DNA of 10,210 nucleotides from contig JAIJLI010000045.1 of assembly GCA_022722495.1 (NCBI GenBank), positions 1-10,210 on the forward strand, written 5' to 3'. Below are positions 1 to 5,814 of the stretch, in pieces. Source of the DNA: Dialister sp. GTDB lineage: Bacteria; Bacillota; Negativicutes; Veillonellales; Dialisteraceae. Numbering within the stretch: position 1 is the first letter of the stretch; each line of letters begins with the position of its first letter. Both the position numbers and the translations under genes were made by a program. A model generated the notes under the pieces. The model saw nothing but the letters and a program-made list of their open reading frames with translations. It was not told the DNA's origin and ran no database searches.

Positions 1-20
1 GAATTTTTATAAAAATTCAA
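1..20. promoter_or_regulatory. 18-bp perfect palindrome, possible ArgR-type operator
   Basis: Bases 1-18 (GAATTTTTATAAAAATTC) are a perfect palindrome. Read to base 20, the right part (ATAAAAATTCAAG) agrees with the Bacillus-type ARG box, giving about 14 of 18 matches to CATGAATAAAAATTCAAG by eye. It lies about 80 nt upstream of an amino-acid binding-protein gene, a sensible place for an arginine-responsive operator. A TATAAA at 8-13 could be the -10 of a promoter whose -35 lies outside the window. AT-rich palindromes also arise by chance, and the window edge cuts the context, so the ArgR reading is only a suggestion. Confidence 0.35.
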
Positions 21-25
21 GAATG

Positions 26-60
26 AAATCTGACTCTGCGATTTAATCAGCGTTTCCGTA
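26..60 (+). repeat. Short dispersed repeat, copy A
   Basis: Bases 26-57 match bases 6433-6464 at 27 of 32 positions without gaps. The core ATCAGCGTTTCC is identical in both, and each copy lies about 40-50 nt upstream of the start codon of an amino-acid binding lipoprotein. Weaker relatives of the core occur at 2510-2524 and 10183-10197. The function is unknown. It could be a dispersed intergenic repeat family or a shared leader element. Confidence 0.5.
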
Positions 61-98
61 AGTCCGATGGGGACGATTTCACTAGAGAGGTGCGTATC

Positions 99-965
99 AT
101 GATGATGAAACATAGCAAAGCATGGAAAGCAGCTGTCCTTGGTCTGGCAGCTATGGCAGCATTCACCCTGGCAGGCTGCGGCGGCAGCTCTGACAAAGCG
201 GCATCGAGCAAGCCACAGACGCAGAAAGAAAGCCCGCTGATGCAGAAGATTAAGAAAGAAGGCAAGCTCATCGTAGGCACTGCGTCCGGCTACCCGCCAT
301 ATGAATTCGTCGATACATCCGTCGGCGAAAAGAAAGTCATCGGCATTGATATGGAGCTTGCACAGAAAGTCGCTGACAAGCTCGGCGTCAAGCTCGAAGT
401 GCAGGATATGAATTTCCAGGCGCTTTTGACCTCACTAACCAGCGGTAAGGTAGATATCGCCATCGCCGGTATCAACCCAACTGATGAACGCAGGAAATCT
501 ATGGATTTCTCGAACAACTACTTGCCGACAGAACAGCTTGTCATCATCAAGAAGGCAGATGCGGACAAATATAAGAAAGTAGAAGATCTCTACGGCAAGA
601 CCATCGGCGTCCAGAAGTCCACCACACAGGAAGCTCTGGCAAAGGAAAAGATCAAGGATGCCAAGATCGTCGGTCTTGCGCATGTCCCGGAAGTCGTGCT
701 CGAGCTCAAGCATGGTAAGGTGGATGGCCTCGTTGTCGAAGGCATCGTCGGTCAGCAGTATCTCATCTTCAATGATGACCTGATGTTCTCGGATATCAAA
801 TTCCCGAATGCCGTCAAGAACTCTGCGGCTGCCATCCAGAAGGGCAACGAAGATGTCCTTGCTGTCGTGAACGAAGTCATCAAAGAAAATACGGACAATG
901 GCAACTTCAAGAAATGGACAGAAGAATACAGCAAGAAAGCGGTAGCGAATGCGGATAATAAGTAA
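99..965 (+). CDS. Polar amino-acid ABC transporter substrate-binding lipoprotein (family 3)
   Basis: This 288-residue lipoprotein should capture a polar amino acid outside the cytoplasmic membrane and pass it to an ABC permease. The N-terminus has a positively charged start, a hydrophobic segment and a lipobox LAGC, with Cys27 as the lipidation site. A Ser/Lys/Gln-rich linker follows. The family-3 solute-binding fold runs from about residue 55 (KLIVGTASGYPPYEF), with the characteristic DIAIAGINPTDERR stretch near 119-132 and a lobe-2 segment beginning LYGKTIGVQKST. The start at 99 was chosen because AGAGAGG at 84-90 sits 8 nt upstream. A GTG at 90 would overlap that site, and ATGs at 102 and 105 are possible. 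The protein resembles arginine/histidine/lysine binders (ArtJ/HisJ type), but the ligand cannot be fixed by eye. No permease or ATPase gene follows: a strong terminator comes next and then lysA. The partner genes must be upstream of the window or elsewhere. Confidence 0.93.
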   Translation: MMMKHSKAWKAAVLGLAAMAAFTLAGCGGSSDKAASSKPQTQKESPLMQKIKKEGKLIVGTASGYPPYEFVDTSVGEKKVIGIDMELAQKVADKLGVKLEVQDMNFQALLTSLTSGKVDIAIAGINPTDERRKSMDFSNNYLPTEQLVIIKKADADKYKKVEDLYGKTIGVQKSTTQEALAKEKIKDAKIVGLAHVPEVVLELKHGKVDGLVVEGIVGQQYLIFNDDLMFSDIKFPNAVKNSAAAIQKGNEDVLAVVNEVIKENTDNGNFKKWTEEYSKKAVANADNK

Positions 966-1012
966 GTAGAACCGTTCATCGGTAGTGTCACTTGGTAAGA
1001 TGATTTTCTCTA

Positions 1013-1097
1013 GGGAATCAGAGTTTCCCTCGGGTTCAGGGTGAGTCTCTGGGGCTTGAAGCTCCATGGGCTCACCCTGAACCCCTTCTTATTTTTC
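1013..1097 (+). terminator. Strong compound hairpin terminator after the binding protein
   Basis: A perfect 14-bp inverted repeat (GGGTTCAGGGTGAG at 1032-1045 and CTCACCCTGAACCC at 1071-1084) encloses a second small hairpin (GGGGCT/AGCTCC around 1051-1065). It is followed by the T-rich stretch CTTCTTATTTTTC. A shorter hairpin, AGGGAA/TTCCCT at about 1013-1031, immediately precedes it. This should terminate the binding-protein transcript and insulate the lysA promoter. The total arm length is well beyond that of a simple intrinsic terminator. Confidence 0.8.
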
Positions 1098-1099
1098 TA

Positions 1100-1128
1100 T
1101 AGTCAATCCCATGCTCGTGTGTTATAAT
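1100..1128 (+). promoter_or_regulatory. lysA promoter (extended -10)
   Basis: The consensus -10 TATAAT lies at 1123-1128 and is preceded by TGT, giving an extended -10. A -35 TAGTCA (4 of 6 matches) lies at 1100-1105 with a 17-nt spacer. Transcription would start near 1135, about 45 nt upstream of the lysA start codon. No riboswitch fits in so short a leader. Confidence 0.75.
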
Positions 1129-1180
1129 TAAACATCGAATTTTCCGATAAAATCAAAAGACTAGGAAAGAAGGATATGTA

Positions 1181-2455
1181 ATGACTGATAAAAAGATCCC
1201 ATTCAGTGATGAGCTGATCCGACAGGTAGCACAGCAGTATGGTACACCATTTCACATCTATGATGAAAAAGGCATTCATGACAATATGAAGCGTCTGCAG
1301 AAGGCCTTTTCCTGGAATCCGAATTTTCATGAATACTTTGCGGTGAAAGCAACGCCAAACCCGTGGATCATGAAGAGCCTCAAGGAGCTCGGCGTCGGTG
1401 CAGACTGCAGCTCCATGGCAGAGCTGGTGCTTGCTGAGACTGTCGGCATCACCGGTGATCAGATCGTATTCTCTTCGAATGATACCCCGGACGAAGAATT
1501 TCTGAAAGCGAATGACCTTGGTGCCATCATCAATCTGGATGATGTATCAAATCTCGACGACATGGAACGTCTTCACATCGTCCCGGAGAAGATCTGCTTC
1601 CGCTATAATCCAGGGCCGGAGCTTGCACGTGGCAATGCGATCATCGGTACTCCGGAAGAAGCTAAGTATGGCATGACCAAGGACCAGCTCATGACCTGTG
1701 TCGACTGGGCGAAGGACCATGGAATCTCCTACATTGGTATCCATACCATGGTCATCTCCGCGGAACTCCAGCTCCCGGGGCTTCTCGGCACCATCAGCAT
1801 GATGTTTGATCTTGCGAATGAGATCAAGAGAGAAAAAGGCATCACCGTCTCCTTCATCGACTTCGGCGGCGGCATCGGCATCCCCTATCGTCCGGAACAG
1901 GATCCGGTCGACCTCGAAGGCCTCGGCGAAGGTGCGAAGAAGCTCTTCGAAGAAAAAATGGCAGGCTTTGAAGATACCCGCATCTCCTTTGAATGCGGCC
2001 GTATGGTGACCGGCCCGTATGGCTTCCTCGTCACGAAAGCCATCCATTACAAGCACATCTACAGAGACTACATCGGTACCGATGCCTGCATGGCTGACCT
2101 CATGCGTCCGGGGATGTACGGCGCCTACCACCACATTACTGTTCTCGGCAAAGCAGATGCACAGAAGGACCACGTCTATGACGTGACCGGCTCCCTGTGT
2201 GAGAACTGTGATAAATTTGCCATCCAGAGAGAGCTTCCTGAAATTGAAATGGGCGACCTCATCGTTATCCACGATACCGGCGCGCATGGGCATAGCATGG
2301 GCTATAACTACAATGGACGCCTCCGCCATCAGGAAATCTTCGTCCATGAAGATGGCAGCATCCAGCAGATCCGCAGAAATGAAACCCTTCGCGACCTCTT
2401 TGCGACATTGGATTTCCCGGGACTTGCAGAAAATACGGAGAAGGTAGTGAAATAA
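1181..2455 (+). CDS. lysA: Diaminopimelate decarboxylase (PLP-dependent, fold III)
   Basis: This 424-residue cytoplasmic enzyme should decarboxylate meso-diaminopimelate to L-lysine, the last step of lysine synthesis. The layout is that of fold-III decarboxylases. FAVKA carries the PLP-binding lysine (Lys56), DFGGGIGI (227-234) is the glycine-rich phosphate-binding loop, ECGR (271-274) is the usual E-x-GR motif, and C340 in SLCENCD matches the active-site cysteine donated by the partner subunit. DTGAHGHSMGYNYNGRLR (from 365) matches the C-terminal DAGAY...YN-R-R region. The length is close to the family norm. The segment GIHTMVISAEL at 186-196 replaces the more common H-x-G-S motif, so this belongs to a divergent subgroup. 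The start is supported by GAAGGA at about 1168-1175. The gene appears monocistronic, with its own promoter and terminator. Confidence 0.92.
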   Translation: MTDKKIPFSDELIRQVAQQYGTPFHIYDEKGIHDNMKRLQKAFSWNPNFHEYFAVKATPNPWIMKSLKELGVGADCSSMAELVLAETVGITGDQIVFSSNDTPDEEFLKANDLGAIINLDDVSNLDDMERLHIVPEKICFRYNPGPELARGNAIIGTPEEAKYGMTKDQLMTCVDWAKDHGISYIGIHTMVISAELQLPGLLGTISMMFDLANEIKREKGITVSFIDFGGGIGIPYRPEQDPVDLEGLGEGAKKLFEEKMAGFEDTRISFECGRMVTGPYGFLVTKAIHYKHIYRDYIGTDACMADLMRPGMYGAYHHITVLGKADAQKDHVYDVTGSLCENCDKFAIQRELPEIEMGDLIVIHDTGAHGHSMGYNYNGRLRHQEIFVHEDGSIQQIRRNETLRDLFATLDFPGLAENTEKVVK

Positions 2456-2456
2456 T

Positions 2457-2502
2457 AAAAGCGGCATGATAAAATGCGAAAGCGTCTTTTCATGCCGCTT
2501 TT
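2457..2502. terminator. lysA terminator
   Basis: A perfect 13-bp inverted repeat (AAAAGCGGCATGA at 2457-2469 and TCATGCCGCTTTT at 2490-2502) begins 2 nt after the lysA stop codon. The A-run on the left and T-run on the right give it the symmetry of a bidirectional intrinsic terminator. The loop can extend the stem slightly through AAAA/TTTT pairs. Confidence 0.88.
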
Positions 2503-2509
2503 GAATTTT

Positions 2510-2524
2510 ATCAGTGCTTCCTTA
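2510..2524 (+). repeat. Short dispersed repeat, partial copy D
   Basis: ATCAGTGCTTCCTTA resembles the core of copies A (46-60) and B (6453-6467), differing mainly at the two variable positions after ATCAG. It lies just upstream of the T-box promoter. It is short enough that chance cannot be excluded. Confidence 0.3.
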
Positions 2525-2560
2525 GAATTCTGTCCTTCGAAAAATGGTTTCCAAAAGTGC

Positions 2561-2589
2561 TTGACACATTCTACTAATCATGGTATTCT
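2561..2589 (+). promoter_or_regulatory. Promoter of the tandem T-box / GST transcript
   Basis: A perfect -35 TTGACA at 2561-2566 and a -10 TATTCT (5 of 6) at 2584-2589 are separated by exactly 17 nt. Transcription should start near 2596, just before the first T-box stem I. No comparably good promoter is visible between the two T-boxes, so both leaders and the downstream gene are probably on one transcript with a leader of about 600 nt. Confidence 0.85.
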
Positions 2590-2595
2590 TTCGTA

Positions 2596-2849
2596 CAACA
2601 AAGCGATGACGAAATGAGTAGGCATAGGAAGACAGTAAAGCGAGCCTGGAGAGTGAGAGCAGGTATGGATAGGATGCTGAAGTGCCTTTCCGAGCTTGGC
2701 GGGCTGAAACAATAGTAGGCTTTCCCGGGATCTCCCGATATAGAGACTGAGCAGGCAGTATGACTGTGCTCTTGAGGTATGCGTAGCAATGCGTATATAA
2801 AAGTAGGTGGAATCACGAGTCCCTCGTCCTATATGGATGGGGGATTTTT
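2596..2849 (+). promoter_or_regulatory. T-box riboswitch 1, tRNA-Cys type
   Basis: This leader RNA senses uncharged tRNA and controls transcription termination. Stem I is clear. GAAA (2611-2614) pairs with TTTC (2687-2690), GAGTA at 2616-2620 forms the 5' side of the specifier loop, and GGCAT (2621-2625) pairs with ATGCT (2674-2678). The 3' side of the loop is GAAGTGCC, placing the specifier TGC (Cys) at 2683-2685. The distal region GCGAGCCTGGAGAGTGAGAG and the post-stem GGGCTGAAA are typical of T-boxes. The antiterminator carries GTAGGTGGAATCACGAG (2803-2819), with the tRNA-pairing bulge TGGA at 2808-2811. The A in this bulge fits a U73 discriminator, as in tRNA-Cys. The terminator stem is at 2820-2844, followed by TTTTT. 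Family identity is very firm. Cys specificity rests on two agreeing signals. Confidence 0.92.
2820..2849 (+). terminator. Terminator of T-box 1
   Basis: TCCCTCGTCC (2820-2829) pairs with GGATGGGGGA (2835-2844) with one mismatch and one wobble, followed by a T-run at 2845-2849. It is mutually exclusive with the antiterminator, which uses the TCCC side after the T-box sequence. Read-through leads into a second T-box rather than a gene. Confidence 0.85.
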
Positions 2850-2870
2850 ATATTTTATAAAATGTGATCA

Positions 2871-3159
2871 TGGCTAGGATGAAAAGAGTATAGAAATAGA
2901 AATTTTTACAGAGAGTCTCTGGCTGGTGAAAGGAGACAGGTTTCTATTCTAGAAGTGCATTTCGGAGCTGTTGCGGCTGAGAAAGAGAGATCTTTGGCAG
3001 GCCTTCCGGGAGACGCCCGTTACAGCGCAGAAGTACAGACGTACTTACAAAGTCCCGCCTGGGTGACCGAGCGGGAGAAATTGGGTGGAAACACGGCTTC
3101 ACTGTCCCTTTGCACATGGTTTCAGGAGAAATTCTGAGCCAGTGCCAAGGGATTTTTTT
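2871..3159 (+). promoter_or_regulatory. T-box riboswitch 2, tRNA-Cys type
   Basis: This is a second complete T-box directly downstream of the first. GAAA (2881-2884) pairs with TTTC (2960-2963), and GAGTA at 2886-2890 is the loop's 5' side. TAGAAATAGAAA (2891-2902) pairs with TTTCTATTCTA (2941-2951) with one bulged A. The loop's 3' side reads GAAGTGCA, so the specifier is TGC (Cys) at 2956-2958 followed by the usual purine. The AGAGAGTCTCTGG...GGAGACAGG distal part is canonical. Inner hairpins include AAGTAC/GTACTT (3030-3045) and CCCGC/GCGGG (3054-3075). The T-box sequence TTGGGTGGAAACACGG is at 3081-3096, with bulge TGGA at 3086-3089, again fitting U73. The antiterminator competes with the terminator at 3105-3159. 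The gene start is 41 nt beyond. Confidence 0.92.
3105..3159 (+). terminator. Terminator of T-box 2
   Basis: TCCCTTTGCACATGG (3105-3119) pairs with CCAGTGCCAAGGGA (3139-3152), with small internal irregularities and an inner TTTC/GAAA hairpin. Seven T residues follow at 3153-3159. This is the last gate before the downstream coding region. Confidence 0.88.
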
Positions 3160-3199
3160 ATTTTGAACGGTGTTTCCTCGTTAGAAAAGGAGAATCATT

Positions 3200-4324
3200 A
3201 TGGCAGATTTTGAAAAAATCAAAGACTTTATTCTGGATCCGGAAATCAGAGAAGCTAGGGCGCATGTCGAAGTGAAGAGGGCGATGAACCCATGCCCCAT
3301 TGATTTTTCCCATTTCCAGTCGACAAATCCACGCTCTCAGGGGGAACAGAAGGAATATGACGATGGACTCGATGCTTCGAATTTCAACCAGAGAAAGAAA
3401 TATGATGATGACGAGGAGCCACAGTTTACGGCTGACTTCGGGGACAGACCCGGTGAACTTCCTGTGGAACCGGGTCGCTATCGTTTGATCTGGTCGCGCC
3501 ATTGCCCTTGGGCGAACCGCATTGCGATTGCAATCGACCTCTTAGGGCTGGATCAGGTGATCTCCAAGGGGGTGGTTGATCCGCTCCGTCCGGCAGGCGT
3601 GGTCGGCGGCTGGTATTTCACACTGGATGAAGGGGGCATCGATCCAGTGTTGAAGATCCACGGACTGATGGAAGCCTACAAGAAAGGGGATCCGAATTAC
3701 GACCAGCGTGCCACGGTGCCGGCTTTGGTCGATGTGAAGACGGGCGCTGTCGTGAACAATGACTACCATGATCTCACTATCCAGCTGTATAAGAGCTGGC
3801 AGAAATATATCGCCAAGGATGCGCCGGATATCTATCCAAAGGAACTCAGGGCAGACATCGACGCGCTGAATGATATCATTTATGCAGATGTGAATCTAGC
3901 CGTGAATCTGGCGGCGCTGGTTGATTCGCAGGCGCAGTATGAATACTACTACGATCTCATTTTCAATCGTCTCGACTGGCTGGAAGAACGCCTCTCAAAG
4001 CGGCGTTTCCTCATGGGGGACCATGTAACGGACCCGGATATCCGCCTTTTTGTGACACTCTCGCGCTTCGATCTGGTCTTCTATCAGAAATACTTCGTCA
4101 ATAAGAAACGCCTGGTGGACTATCCAAACCTGTGGAACTACGCAAAAGATCTGTACAGTATCTCGGCCTTTGGGAAGAATACAGACTTCGACTCGATGAG
4201 AAAGCGATTCTACTATGTCGACCATACACCTTTCGAGGATCTTCCAAGACTGATGCCGAAGGGACCGGATGACAGCCGCTGGCTCGAACCCAATGACCGC
4301 GGCGAAAAATTCGGGAAGAAATAG
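3200..4324 (+). CDS. Xi-class glutathione S-transferase / glutathionyl-hydroquinone reductase homologue
   Basis: This 374-residue cytoplasmic protein belongs to the Xi GST family (E. coli YqjG, yeast Ecm4). The family uses a catalytic cysteine to strip glutathione from glutathionyl-hydroquinones and similar conjugates. An N-terminal extension of about 90 residues precedes the thioredoxin-like domain, which carries the family signature CPWA at 102-105 (catalytic Cys102). The helical C-terminal domain contains the recognisable block GDHVTDPDIRLFVTLSRFD and then DYPNLWNYAKDLY. The usual S-N-E-S glutathione-contact motif is replaced by NNDYHD (186-191), so thiol specificity may differ. The start is supported by AAAGGAG at about 3187-3193. 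The gene sits alone behind two cysteine T-boxes, so it should be expressed when tRNA-Cys is uncharged. Many anaerobes of this type lack glutathione synthesis, so the physiological thiol is uncertain. Family assignment is firm; the reaction is inferred. Confidence 0.9.
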   Translation: MADFEKIKDFILDPEIREARAHVEVKRAMNPCPIDFSHFQSTNPRSQGEQKEYDDGLDASNFNQRKKYDDDEEPQFTADFGDRPGELPVEPGRYRLIWSRHCPWANRIAIAIDLLGLDQVISKGVVDPLRPAGVVGGWYFTLDEGGIDPVLKIHGLMEAYKKGDPNYDQRATVPALVDVKTGAVVNNDYHDLTIQLYKSWQKYIAKDAPDIYPKELRADIDALNDIIYADVNLAVNLAALVDSQAQYEYYYDLIFNRLDWLEERLSKRRFLMGDHVTDPDIRLFVTLSRFDLVFYQKYFVNKKRLVDYPNLWNYAKDLYSISAFGKNTDFDSMRKRFYYVDHTPFEDLPRLMPKGPDDSRWLEPNDRGEKFGKK

Positions 4325-4402
4325 GCGTAGCAGGTAGGGAGCAGGAGTGACTCGTGACGCAAGGAAACGCTTTTACGGGAATCAAAGGGTGCTACGCCTT
4401 TT
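4323..4402 (+). terminator. Long-loop hairpin after the GST gene, terminator or structured RNA
   Basis: AGGCGTAGCA (4323-4332, overlapping the GST stop codon) and TGCTACGCCT (4390-4399) form a perfect 10-bp inverted repeat, followed by a short T-run. The enclosed 57 nt are longer than in a normal intrinsic terminator and contain at least one small hairpin (GAGT/ACTC). It may terminate the GST transcript, or it may be part of a leader for the next gene. I cannot decide between these. Confidence 0.5.
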
Positions 4403-4467
4403 GAGTGGACTCTCAACCTGATCCCGTAGGAGTCAGATGGATTCAATGACGTATCAAGGACTTGCAT

Positions 4468-5793
4468 ATGGATGAAATGACTAAAGAAATCGCGGAACTG
4501 ATCCGTGAAACGGACATTACGGAACGACCGGAACTGGAGGAGGCCGCTCGGCGAGCTCTGGCTGATTATTTGGCGGCGTACATGGCAGGGGTGCGGGAAG
4601 AGGCACCGAAACAGCTGGCCGCCTTTTTGAAAAGCAGGAGAGGAGAGACGCCCGTCATCGGATTTTCGATCGAGACGACACCGGAAGCGGCAGCGCTCCT
4701 CTATGGATTCACCTCGCATTACCTGGACTTCGATGATGCCGAGGCAAATGTAATGGGGCATGCGAGCACCGTCCTCTTTTCAGCGCTGCTTCCCATGATG
4801 GATGAGGAGACGGCATGGTCAGATTTTCTCTCCGCATATATCGCTGGCCTTGAAGTGGAAGGACTCCTTGGCAGGATCATCAATCCCGTCCACAAACATC
4901 AGGGCTGGCATCCCACTGCGACCTTGGGCCCCATCGGTGCCGCAGCGGCGATCGCCAGGCTAAAGCATCTTTCTCTCGCAGAAACGGCAGAGCTCCTTTC
5001 TCTGGGAGCGACGCAGTCGGCGGGACTAGGGCTGGAAGCAGGGACGGATACGAAACCGCTTCACTCCGGATTTGCTGCGGCAGATGCACTTCGAGGATAT
5101 GAGCTATTGACGCTGGCGCATCTCTCCTCCAGCGATGCTGTTTTCCATAGAGACAGTGGGTGGGTGAAGACGATCAGCGGGAAAGAGGTTATCCTCGGCT
5201 ATTTCCGAGATCACTGGCTGCATCCGGGAGAAATCATTTTCCCTGGGCTTTGGATGAAGGAGCACCCGTACTGCTCCGCCGGCATACCGGGGGCGGCGGC
5301 CGTGAAAGCGCTCTACCAAGAAGGCCTTCGTATCGTTGAGATAGAAGAAATCAATTTTCATTTCCCGCCCGGCAAGAGCTATTCTCTGCACTATCACAGA
5401 CCTCTCACAGGACAGGCAGGACGCTTCTCGATGGAGTTCGTCGCTTGGCAGATCCTCACCTATGGGGACGTGAAGGATGAGCTGTTCAAAGAGCCTCACG
5501 TTCCGCCTGCTTTTCTGGAAATGCTCCCTCGTTTCCATATCGTAGAAGACCTTCCACCGGTTTTGCAGGAAACGCGCCGTATCGTCGTGACCGGGGCGAG
5601 AAAGGACGGGACAAAGTTTCGGAAAGAGATCCCGCATCCGCCGGGTTCGCCAGAGAAGCCGTTTACTTGGGAAGAGCTTGAACGGAAACTCTCGCTTGGT
5701 ATCGCGCCGGAACGGGTGAGGAGGCTTATCTCAGTTTTTCGGCAAGAGCGGGTCTCATGGAAGGACGTAGAGGGATTGCTGATGAGATTCTGA
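4468..5793 (+). CDS. MmgE/PrpD family protein
   Basis: This 441-residue protein belongs to the MmgE/PrpD family, which includes 2-methylcitrate dehydratase, cis-aconitate decarboxylase and iminodisuccinate epimerase. These enzymes act on small di- and tricarboxylic acids in the cytoplasm. Visible family landmarks are SHYLDFDD (83-90) followed by GHAS, GWHPTATLGPIGAAAA (from 146) and GTDTKPLHSGFAA (from 192), with the conserved His, Asp and Lys residues expected around the active site. The C-terminal lid domain is present and the length is normal. ATG 4468 was preferred because AAGGA (4456-4460) lies 7 nt upstream. An in-frame TTG at 4462 is too close to that site. No propionate genes (prpB, prpC) are nearby, so a 2-methylcitrate role is not supported. 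The GNAT gene follows after 21 nt, suggesting co-transcription. The substrate is unknown. Confidence 0.88.
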   Translation: MDEMTKEIAELIRETDITERPELEEAARRALADYLAAYMAGVREEAPKQLAAFLKSRRGETPVIGFSIETTPEAAALLYGFTSHYLDFDDAEANVMGHASTVLFSALLPMMDEETAWSDFLSAYIAGLEVEGLLGRIINPVHKHQGWHPTATLGPIGAAAAIARLKHLSLAETAELLSLGATQSAGLGLEAGTDTKPLHSGFAAADALRGYELLTLAHLSSSDAVFHRDSGWVKTISGKEVILGYFRDHWLHPGEIIFPGLWMKEHPYCSAGIPGAAAVKALYQEGLRIVEIEEINFHFPPGKSYSLHYHRPLTGQAGRFSMEFVAWQILTYGDVKDELFKEPHVPPAFLEMLPRFHIVEDLPPVLQETRRIVVTGARKDGTKFRKEIPHPPGSPEKPFTWEELERKLSLGIAPERVRRLISVFRQERVSWKDVEGLLMRF

Positions 5794-5814
5794 TTTGTAG
5801 AAAGGACAATCATT

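Noticed and set aside
1547..2467. 306-codon minus-strand open frame opposite lysA
   Set aside because: It is an antisense shadow of the decarboxylase without a ribosome binding site or family features, and it runs into the lysA terminator.
2683..2685. Valine (GTG) reading of the T-box specifiers
   Set aside because: GTG at 2682-2684 and 2955-2957 is possible by frame, but the base after it is C rather than the usual purine, and the TGGA bulge fits U73 of tRNA-Cys rather than A73 of tRNA-Val.
2955..3137. 60-codon plus-strand open frame
   Set aside because: It lies wholly inside the second T-box, has no ribosome binding site, and its sequence is explained by RNA structure.
4385..4440. TPP-riboswitch-like words (GGGTGC, then AACCTGATC followed by CGTAGGA)
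   Set aside because: The order is suggestive, but the CTGAGA element and the P4/P5 arm are missing and the pairing does not form the TPP fold. The next gene is not a thiamine gene. Treated as coincidence.
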